Below are positions 35,421 through 42,388 of a stretch of 64,000 nt of DNA, piece after piece; position 1 is the stretch's first letter, and each line of letters starts with the position of its first letter. The notes under the pieces were generated by a model, which saw only the letters and a list, made by a program, of their open reading frames with translations, was not told the origin of the DNA and did no database searches. The position numbers and the translations under genes were made by a program. The stretch comes from Selaginella moellendorffii. Taxonomy: Eukaryota > Streptophyta > Lycopodiopsida > Selaginellales > Selaginellaceae. The DNA lies in assembly GCF_000143415.4 (NCBI RefSeq), contig NW_003314389.1:240447-304446 (forward strand), given 5' to 3'.

Positions 35421-35469
35421 CTGCAAGGAATGGCATGAGACCACACGCCATTGCAAATATAATTTGTAC
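35421..35469 (-). other. 49-base intron containing a palindrome copy
   Basis: GTACAA...TTGCAG on the minus strand. The palindrome occupies 35430-35451, again ending 9 bases from the acceptor. It is also phase 1 and joins a Lys-rich exon to DTSSKANQ. It shares the palindrome and the CATTC.TTGCAG acceptor context with the intron at 35230-35276. Confidence 0.75.
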
Positions 35470-36410
35470 CTCCTTTTTTCCTATTGCTTGTCTGTTTGTC
35501 CTTCTTCGACGTGCCACCAGTGCGCTTTTCAGTCCTCGGTCTTGTTGAACGAAGCTGGGAAGTCACTCCAGTCCCACTCTGCTGCAGGACCAATAACAAC
35601 GGCGAGTGTGATCATATAGTAGACTGAAGATTCCACCTCCGCAAGTCCCACCATTATGTCAATGATGGAGCTGACTTCGTCTGCATGAGTGATCTCCTCG
35701 TTTGTGAAGTCCATCACACAAAAGATGTTCTTGACCTGCTCATCTCTGCGGGAAACGATGCTCCTCCACCTTTGATCCTCATCCGAATTCACGTATACCT
35801 GGTAAGGTTCTCGATAGGCCTCTGCTGCGGGGTCGAGCTGTTTCTGAAGCCGGCGGTCGACATCCCTCTTAATGAAATTTGGATACTGATCCAACTTCTC
35901 AGCTTTACTTTTCGTGGCATCCCGCAGCAGATCGATGAACTTGGGGGCCCCCTTCACGTACTTGTCGACGTCTTCATTTGACAACTCCAGCTCTTCCATC
36001 ATCTCTTGCATGGTGTCGATGCTCACCCTCTCCACGGCCACTTGCTCGAAGATCCAATCCTTCAATAGCACACGAGCTCTCAGAGTCGTGCACAAGTCCT
36101 CGTATGTCACAATATGGCCGGGAGTCATTTTGGTCTTGTTGAAGACTACCTCACCACGTAGAAGAGCATTAGCCACTGTCAGAAGGTCGTCGTCGTCTAG
36201 AGACCACGAGAAACGCAAGGCGTTGAGCTTCAAATCATTGGGCTTCCGGCTGTCCTCCACACCCATTGAGTTTAGCAACTCCCCATCATGGTACCTCCTC
36301 AGCACATCTACCCATTTGTCAAAAACAACTTTTGTCGCGAGTAGAATGTTATGGATGCTGAGTGTGTCATTGACCCCCGTTGTTTTCGAGAGAAGACTCG
36401 AGAATTGGAA

Positions 36411-36432
36411 ATGGCGTGAGGCCACATGCTAT
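36411..36432. repeat. 22-base palindrome at a probable intron/exon edge
   Basis: ATGGCGTGAGG then CCACATGCTAT. On the minus strand it sits between a GTAAG donor at 36453 and a possible acceptor near 36397, in the gap between the ParB-like and helical coding blocks. Confidence 0.75.
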
Positions 36433-36483
36433 GCCACATGCAACGAGGCTTACCTGCCAGGCGCTAGTTGCTAGTGCACATCC

Positions 36484-37510
36484 TTATCCTGGTTTTTGTG
36501 GCTTTTTCAGTTGAACCCAGAGCTTCCGTGTTCGTGCCAATGTCTCGTGCAGACCCAATTTGTAGCACGTTTCTTGCTTGACATTCTGCGCATGGGAGAT
36601 GTATATGATAGATCGGAGGGGCGAGTTGCCTTTTATCAGGCGGACAACTCTTGTCTTGAAGACTTTCTTCACCTCCTCGCCCACCATAATATCCACAACT
36701 ATCTCTTGTATCGCCAAGCTAGAATGCTGCCGGGAGACAGCATAGAACCGGATGTTCTGATCGTCCAACACCTTCCTATTGATCAAGTCTAGAAACCTCG
36801 TCTCGCCCTTCATTGTTCAGTAGTAGGGGATCACGTCTGCGATATCGAGTGTTACTGGACTTGCCAGCATCTTCTGCTTCAGTTTCTCCACCCACTCATC
36901 AGATACTAGCCTGTGGTTGTATTTGCTTTGGATGTCAATGTGGCTCACGTCGATTGTATATACTTTGTTGGAATAGTAACAAGTACTATTATCTGCGACG
37001 ATTTTTGCTGCCTCTTCTTGCTCTTTCTCCTCTTTGCGGCTCTTCTTTTTGGTGGGTGTAGTGTTCGAACTCGAGGCAATGGCATCACCGAGTAGCTTTT
37101 TTTTTGGAGTAGGAGAGTCGGACGTTAGCTTGAGCTTGACCACCCTTTTCTGCTTCGGGGTAGTTTCCAGATCGCCCCTTCGCTTCGCGAACTGGAGTCA
37201 CTCTCAACGGCTCAATGTTGGAATATAGTTTTTGAACATCACCATAGGTGAGGTCCGTGGATTCCATGTGATCTTCATAGACCCGCAGCGTCTTTGAAAT
37301 TGTGGGCCTCCTGGACAACCTCTCCCTAGCTCCCTCTAGGAATTCCTCATAGCCGTTGCCCCCCTTCGGGAAGGCGCTAGGATGTGCAAGGTGAATCTTG
37401 AAGGTGGACGCTGTTTCTACCACAAGTGCCAGTCCATATTCTTGCATGGAACTACATGGAGTGTCTGGAGTGGGAGCGCGATGCGAGCGCGAGTACGAAG
37501 CAAAATGCAA
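36484..37510 (-). pseudogene. ParB-like domain protein of the transposon (broken)
   Basis: The N-terminal block (about 37190-37510) reads EYGLALVVETASTFKIHLAHP and ends near LRVTPVREAKG. A one-base frame change leads to a Lys-rich linker (SPTPKKK, TPTKKKSRKEEKEQEE), then a ParB/DGQHR-like fold: IDIQSKYNHRLVSDEWVEKL and, after an in-frame TGA at 36817-36819, FYAVSRQHSSLAIQEIVV. ParB-like families have a similar order: a basic NHR-type box, a short helix, then a G/S-QHR/S-x-A box. The TGA would be CGA before a C-to-T change. The block ends in TAA at 36484. The ParB relation is by motif only. Confidence 0.5.
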
Positions 37511-38171
37511 AACCTAACCTCACACACGCGAAATGTCACGACGGTTGGTAATCCCACAACGTCATCATTTCTCGGACTTGGGTGCCACCATTAATTTCTG
37601 GATCGCCGCGCGCATGCATGCACGTGAAATCCAAAAGAAATCCGCAACGTCATCATTCCTCGGACTGCATGCACGCGAAATCCAAAAGAAAGATCATGAT
37701 TAGGATATCATTTAATACCCTCGCTATATTTATACCATGCATGATTGGATATTCCAAAGCATCTTGTATTTCCAAAAATGCCAGATGTTCAGCTAAATAA
37801 AGAATGGTATACAATGTCCTTCTTGATGACCCTGCAAAGAAGCATCTCGATTGGACACCACATGAGACCACACAAGCCTTACCATGTTTCAGGGGCATTT
37901 GCCATAGATCCGACCGTTATTTTGCTCCAAGATTTTACAGTTTGGTGTGCATTGATCTTTCTATCGACACTGCAAAGGGACATCACAATCAGATGCGGGA
38001 TCACAAGAAACTAACTTCACTAACTCTGGTTTCACCAAGATCTACGTAAGGAGTTATGAAATGAAAGGACCCTCTCTATTGAAATGTGTTTATGGTCCTA
38101 GGGGCATTGTGACATATCAAAGGATTTTGCATCAAGTTCTGTATTTGCATGTTTATCAAGCTACTGAATTG

Positions 38172-38198
38172 CTAAACCCTAAACCCTAAACCCTAAAC
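38172..38198. repeat. Interstitial telomere-type repeat
   Basis: Three and a half units of CTAAACC (plant TTTAGGG type) in the middle of the transposon. Short telo-like arrays are common in plant promoters and at healed breaks, and either origin is possible here. Confidence 0.9.
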
Positions 38199-38533
38199 AT
38201 GTGGCAAATGCTGCATGAAGAAAGATGCCCTTTCTGGGCAAATGCTGTAAGAGGCAGATGCCGAGCAGATGTATCTCAAGCTAGCGAAGGGGACAAACGA
38301 AAGCTAGCTATAAACATGACGGGATGCAAATAGATTACTAGGCTGGTCCTGCGAAAATCAAAAACCATAATTGAAAACATTGAAAATGCAAAAAGAAAGG
38401 TTTATAATATTTTTGAATTTTAAGCAACCAAAGGAATGTAAGTAGGGCATGTGTTTGTAAGTTTAAAAATGCCTCAACCATTTAAATTCCCAAGTAAATA
38501 AAGCTGTTTCTATTTTTGGTACAGGTAAACTTT

Positions 38534-38555
38534 ATAGCGTGTGGGCTCATGCAAT
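38534..38555. repeat. 22-base palindrome, degraded
   Basis: ATAGCGTGTGG then GCTCATGCAAT. A longer, more degraded copy follows at 38606-38630 (ATGGCATATGG ... TTGCCAT). Confidence 0.6.
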
Positions 38556-38939
38556 TTTGAACCCAAAAATGCACCAAAAAATGCTCGACTAGCATTATTC
38601 TTTGCATGGCATATGGCCTTATATTGCCATAAATGGACGTACACACACAACATAATTATTCCTTTACACGGCGAATAATCTTGGCGCGGATCGCTGACAT
38701 GGCATGGCAAAGTTCGAATCACTGACATGGCATAGCTAGATCGAGGCAAGGACATGATGTGACAAAGTTCAACCTCCGACAGCAAAGTCTAGAAGCTACT
38801 CAGTTTGAAATTTGTCAGAGGAATCATAAGATCTGGTTTGTCAGAGGATTTGATGTGACGTTCAAGCGTGTGTTATTTTTGAATTTTCGAACTCATTCCT
38901 AGGTCTATCATTTTTGTGTGCCGTGTTCTTGGTTCCGCT

Positions 38940-39130
38940 GAGCGCAGTGAGCGCTGCTTGTATAAGCGGCGTTGTGAGCTGTGGTTTATGCGTCTACGAG
39001 CGGTTGTGGCATTGCGAGCGCCATTGCGAGCGGCAGTTTATGCGAGTGGCAGTTTGTGCGAGCGGCGCTATGAGCAGTTGCGGTGTTGCGAGCGGCGCTA
39101 CGAGTAGTTGCGGTGTTGCGAGCGGCATTG
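38940..39130. repeat. GCGAGCGGC-type short tandem repeats
   Basis: Imperfect repeats of TTGCGAGCGGC with GCTATGAGCAGTTGCGG and GCTACGAGTAGTTGCGG as longer units of about 30 bases. GC-rich against an AT-rich background. No coding evidence. Confidence 0.75.
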
Positions 39131-39220
39131 TCTTTGGTGTGGCTACCGCTTCCTCTTGATATTCGGCACTTGTGCTTCCTGGTATGTTCACCATGGAATG
39201 GCTTAGGACCACATTTAGAA

Positions 39221-39242
39221 ATGGCATGAGGCCACATGCCAT
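39221..39242. repeat. 22-base palindrome, near-perfect copy
   Basis: ATGGCATGAGG then CCACATGCCAT, one mismatch from a perfect palindrome. It is 250-270 bases upstream of the plus-strand ATG at 39493. Confidence 0.9.
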
Positions 39243-39318
39243 CTTGGGCCCTTGCAATTTCATGGCTAGCTTATTATCATGTATGTTTTTACTTGCCTGC
39301 AGCTGTGTGTATATCAAG

Positions 39319-39340
39319 ATGGCATGAGGGCTCATGCCAA
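39319..39340. repeat. 22-base palindrome
   Basis: ATGGCATGAGG then GCTCATGCCAA. Second of three copies within 190 bases upstream of the plus-strand genes. Confidence 0.85.
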
Positions 39341-39388
39341 TTTTGTGAATGCGAAATTTCACGTGGGTGTCAATAGCATGTTTGAATA

Positions 39389-39410
39389 ATGGCATGTGGC
39401 CTCATGCTAT
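39389..39410. repeat. 22-base palindrome
   Basis: ATGGCATGTGG then CCTCATGCTAT. Followed by a pyrimidine-rich tract and CTTTCAG at about 39485-39491, a likely 3' splice site just before the ATG at 39493. Confidence 0.85.
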
Positions 39411-39492
39411 TGAGGTTGTTTGGTATGTTATGATTTAGGCCATTCTCCAATCATTTTTTGTATGGTCTTAACTTCTTTTCTGCACTTTCAGA

Positions 39493-39780
39493 ATGGCCTT
39501 CGCAAGTGCAATGCATGTTCCCTCTGTGGATCTTAAGAACCGTGCTACATGGATTCAGGCAAAGGTGTTTCTAAACAACCCCGAGGGGGAGGTGGTAGCT
39601 AAGGGCTTAGCCACAGTTGTCGATCCAAGAGATGCGGTTGCTAATCAAAAATTGGGCTGGGATGATATTGGAGTTGCGATTTTAGAGGTTGTTGACACAG
39701 AAGAAAACAGTCTGACTATTGGAAGCATTGTGCGGTGGAAATTGAGGCACTTAGTGTTTGAGAATGTGAAGGATTCATAA
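39493..39780 (+). CDS. Small transposon protein (95 residues, unknown)
   Basis: Starts MAFASAMHVPSVDLKNRATWIQ after a CTTTCAG, so it could be a second exon. The stretch with GEVVAKGLATVVDP and LGWDDIGVAILEV resembles small beta-rich segments I have seen in plant CACTA/Spm-type proteins (V..G.V...DP...V....LG), but the match is loose. It is followed after about 110 bases by the transposase-like frame on the same strand, so the two may be one transcript or two exons. Confidence 0.45.
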   Translation: MAFASAMHVPSVDLKNRATWIQAKVFLNNPEGEVVAKGLATVVDPRDAVANQKLGWDDIGVAILEVVDTEENSLTIGSIVRWKLRHLVFENVKDS

Positions 39781-39888
39781 TCAAACACCACTACAACTGA
39801 TGACAGAACATCTCTTCATGATAAAAGAAAGTACACCTTCCTAAAGCGCAGCCAAAGGGATCTGAGCAACGAACCGAAAAGGTAGAAA

Positions 39889-41229
39889 ATGGTGATGGAG
39901 GTTCGAATGGTCTCGACAGTGGCTTGTTGCAAGAGGAGGTGCTGTCAACATGCTGATTGGGATGCTATTGAAGAGGAGAGAGCAAGATACAAGACATTGT
40001 CCTGGAAGGCAGCTCGCAATTTTGTGTATGAGGTATTACGGTCATCTGTTGATGCTTCAGAACATCAGGTGGGGGGCATGGTCTTCCAGAGGGGTTTGGT
40101 CTGCATGAAGGCATGGAGAATCATTTATGGAGTCCCTCGAACCATATTCTACAGAATCAAAACTGAGTTCGAGGAACAAAGGGTTCAACAGGCAGTCCAT
40201 GGGAACGACGGTACTCACAAAAGCAGGGGTCATGTTGTATATGGAGAGGCAATCTTCAAGAGGTTTGTCGAGACATGTAGCGAGCAGCAACCACATAAAA
40301 CCCGCCTCTTGGAAGATGGAACTCGAGACACCCAACGAGTTCTCCCCTCCATGTATACCAAGGGGGCCATATTGGAAGATGTGAATCGGGAACTCCAGAG
40401 TAATGGCTACAGGAAGCTGAGCCAATCTAGATTTAGTAGATTATGGAGCAACAGGTTCAGGGATGTGAGTATAGGAAAGTACTCCAGCTTTTCAAAGTGT
40501 GACGAGTGCACTGCTATCAAAATGGCTTTGTCGAAGAATTCTTGCATCACTCAAGAGCGAGAGACGTTGGTTAGAAGGTGGCTCGACCACAACATCGAGC
40601 AGAGAAGCTGCAGGACTGCATATTATCATAACAGGATTCTCTCCATGGAGAGACCTGACTCTTACCTCTGCATCATCCACGACAAAGTAGACCAGAAAAA
40701 GACGTGCTTACCTCGACTCAATCCTGCCCCCAAGGCAATCTCTTCATCCATGCAGCTGCCTGTGTCTCTGTTTGGCATAATCGCTCATGGGCATGGTGCC
40801 CAGAACTATGGGAACTTCTTTGTACCTCTATGGGGTGGCGGGGGTGCAAACATGATGATTGCGTCCCTAGCAAAACACTTAAGGTCTCTGCAAAGTGCGC
40901 AGACTGAGCTGAACGGCCAACCCTTGCATAAGGCCCTTGTCGATCGAACCCCATACAGGGTTCAGCTGGAGGAGGAGCAAAGGCTTGCAGTATCGCGTGG
41001 GGCCCCATGCCATCCCAGTGAATATGTTGGCCGTCAGATTGTAGGGTTATCACGTGAGGCCTCATGCCATTACGACGAGGTTGGTCCTCATGCCATTTAC
41101 TTGATCACCAAATACCTTTTTCCCTTTGCACTAGTATATCTTAATACCGGTTTGAGAAATAGAATGGCATGTGCCCTCAGGCCTTTTACTAAATCACCTT
41201 TGAAAGAAATGCAAGCCTCTATGTCGTAA
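39889..41229 (+). CDS. Transposase-like protein (DKxDQKKT type), possibly truncated
   Basis: 446 residues. The N-terminal part has GLVCMKAWRIIYGVPRTIFYR, like the helix before the core of uncharacterised plant and fungal transposon proteins. Residues about 200-260 contain FSKCDECTAIK, then H..EQ..CRTAYYHNR, then SYLCIIHDKVDQKKTCLPRL at about residue 262. From memory this pattern recurs as HDKMDxxKT in proteins of the DUF7869 type, where the Asp residues are thought to be catalytic. FVPLWGGGGANMMI follows. After about residue 350 the frame runs through palindrome copies (SRGAPCHPS, MACALRPF), so the last 80 codons may be intronic and the true C-terminus missing. Confidence 0.6.
   Translation: MVMEVRMVSTVACCKRRCCQHADWDAIEEERARYKTLSWKAARNFVYEVLRSSVDASEHQVGGMVFQRGLVCMKAWRIIYGVPRTIFYRIKTEFEEQRVQQAVHGNDGTHKSRGHVVYGEAIFKRFVETCSEQQPHKTRLLEDGTRDTQRVLPSMYTKGAILEDVNRELQSNGYRKLSQSRFSRLWSNRFRDVSIGKYSSFSKCDECTAIKMALSKNSCITQERETLVRRWLDHNIEQRSCRTAYYHNRILSMERPDSYLCIIHDKVDQKKTCLPRLNPAPKAISSSMQLPVSLFGIIAHGHGAQNYGNFFVPLWGGGGANMMIASLAKHLRSLQSAQTELNGQPLHKALVDRTPYRVQLEEEQRLAVSRGAPCHPSEYVGRQIVGLSREASCHYDEVGPHAIYLITKYLFPFALVYLNTGLRNRMACALRPFTKSPLKEMQASMS
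40992..41013. repeat. 22-base palindrome inside the transposase-like frame
   Basis: ATCGCGTGGGG then CCCCATGCCAT. In the plus frame it is read as SRGAPCH. Confidence 0.75.
41049..41070. repeat. 22-base palindrome inside the transposase-like frame
   Basis: ATCACGTGAGG then CCTCATGCCAT, with a half copy (GGTCCTCATGCCAT) right after at 41083-41096. In frame it reads LSREASCH and PHAI. Confidence 0.8.
41164..41185. repeat. 22-base palindrome, right half degraded
   Basis: ATGGCATGTGC then CCTCAGGCCTT, read as MACALRPF in the plus frame close to the stop codon. Confidence 0.65.
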
Positions 41230-41479
41230 AAAAAAGGTACTAGAGAAATTCCTTAATAATATGAATGTTATTTAGTTTCATGAAAATACACTAAGGGTCA
41301 AATGAGTTAAATGACTTCTCCAGACTAGCAATGCCTCTTGCTACACCTTCACAATTAGATTCGTTAGAAAAAGATAACATTGAATAATATCTAAATGTTC
41401 TCACCATTAAGTTATATGTCTGGCTAATAGGAATGACGTTCATCTTGGAAAGCTCACCACACGCTCAATGAACAAACAA

Positions 41480-41501
41480 ATAGTGTGTGCGCGCATGCCA
41501 T
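41480..41501. repeat. 22-base palindrome, rightmost copy
   Basis: ATAGTGTGTGC then GCGCATGCCAT, about 200 bases inside the right TIR and 250 bases past the stop of the plus-strand gene. Confidence 0.7.
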
Positions 41502-41703
41502 CGCTCTTCTTTAGCTTCAGATTCGGCTTGTTCACCTTGACAATGAGATTTATTATACAACCAAATGGACTCAATCTGGACACAAAGTCACCGCGCTAGT
41601 CACCATGCCCCAGATATGTCTAGCCCCTGGACAAAAAACATATAATTTCACGTCATTTTCAAATACTTGAAAGTTTGTACCTAGTCCCATTTTATTGAAT
41701 AAA

Positions 41704-41725
41704 TCCCACTTTAATGAAATAGAGC
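41704..41725 (-). repeat. Right terminal inverted repeat
   Basis: Exact inverted copy of 32493-32514. Immediately outside it, the gypsy protease sequence resumes. Confidence 0.85.
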
Positions 41726-42388
41726 ATAAAACCAATTAAACCAATCCATTGTAAAGATCATATCAAATTTTGTTATATTTAAAATGGTGAAATCTCTATC
41801 CACTTTTTACGTCCCTACTTTAATTTGTGTTTGCTAAAGTACCTCATCAATGCTTTAGCTACATTGAATAAATTCTATAGTCTTTAGTGCTCTTAATTGC
41901 TATACAATTAATCTAGTTTGTCAGAGTATGTTTACAACCAAGTTACACTAATGTCGATAATGCTCTAATTTTGAGTTAAGGGTTAGATATACCTTAGTTT
42001 ACACTTCAAGCCTTCTTTAGGTAAGGACATTCTTTCAAGAAATGACTAATCTTGCTGCAATTGTAACAAATATTGTTCCTTATATTACTAGTGGACTTAG
42101 TCTTTTTGTTGATGGATTTGTCTTTTTTGGATTGACTTCCTGTTATGAATATGACTTTAACTATCAAAAAATATTTGGCTAATCCTTATAGACACTCTTT
42201 ATTTACTACTACAATGGTAAGAGATTAATACTGCCAATTCACTTTATAGTCTCCACCTAAGTTGAGAAACTATTCATCACATAACCAGATGAGCATAAGA
42301 ATAGAGTTCCTAAATGCTATTATCCAAGTACACTTAGCCTAGTTAGAGAAATTCATTTATTGACTTGCACTTGCTAATGTTGAAAACT
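41726..42388 (-). pseudogene. Ty3/gypsy gag-protease remnant (upstream half of the element at 30858-32492)
   Basis: The protease second motif region (about 41730-41960) is homologous to 59890-60090. A degenerate CCHC knuckle (CYNCSKISHFLKEC) lies near 42055. Most of gag is deleted compared with the copy at 59.7-61.5 kb. The 5' LTR (42389-44313) lies directly upstream, but the primer-binding site has been lost. Confidence 0.7.

Larger units (their letters stand above)
33852..36425 (-). pseudogene. Multi-exon charged protein of the transposon (unknown function, frameshifted)
   Basis: Exons read right to left. 35470-36425 is a helical region (LATKVVFDKWVDVL, QEMMEELELSNEDVDKYVK). A one-base frame change near 35550-35599 leads to a Lys-rich segment. 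Then come 35277-35420 (SGHKKRKHVGQLSG), 34694-35229 (QWMRDAFQVRATFF, then after another frame change near 34890 an acidic tract EEDEEEEDEED and HNGDDHNNNDDDDDD), a 15-base microexon at 34622-34636, 34465-34572, and 33852-34417. The last encodes Pro/Thr-rich repeats of about 35 residues with AEMACDHTPS units and ends in TAA. Introns (47, 49, 57, 49 and 47 bases) keep phase. Frame changes suggest decay or sequence errors. No family recognised. Confidence 0.55.
37511..39492. other. Central non-coding part of the transposon
   Basis: Lies between the two divergent gene sets, so it should hold both promoters. It contains a duplicated segment near 37556-37690 (CGTCATCATT, then CGGACT and GAAATCCAAAAGAAA twice), a telomere-like repeat at 38172-38198, a GCGAGCGGC-rich repeat at 38940-39130, and palindromes from 38534 on. 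No supported coding region. Confidence 0.6.
32493..41725. mobile_element. Unrecognised 9.2-kb DNA transposon with 22-base terminal inverted repeats
   Basis: The ends (32493-32514 and 41704-41725) are perfect inverted copies of a 22-base sequence beginning GCTCTATTTCATTAAAG. The left flank ends in a gypsy protease/linker sequence (CCATGCAAGG), and the right flank resumes the same sequence (AAACCAATTAAACCAATCC). The uninterrupted paralogue at 59.8-60.0 kb shows both halves are contiguous there. In that alignment the flanks overlap by about 6-8 A-rich bases, suggesting but not proving a target duplication. Contents: an FCP1/HAD-like gene, a charged multi-exon gene and a ParB-like relic on the minus strand; a small gene and a transposase-like gene on the plus strand; and many 22-base palindromes. 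Superfamily unknown. Confidence 0.8.

Noticed and set aside
36484-37143. ParB-like sequence as bacterial contamination
   Set aside because: It lies inside a TIR-bounded eukaryotic insertion, next to genes with spliceosomal introns, and shares the palindrome repeats with them.
38940-39130. Cys/Arg-rich open frames over the GCGAGCGGC repeats
   Set aside because: They arise from tandem repeats and carry no domain or splice support.
32877-41501. CRISPR-like array from the regularly recurring 22-base repeat
   Set aside because: Spacing is irregular (70 bases to over 2 kb), the repeats are palindromic and lie in exons and introns, and the host is eukaryotic.
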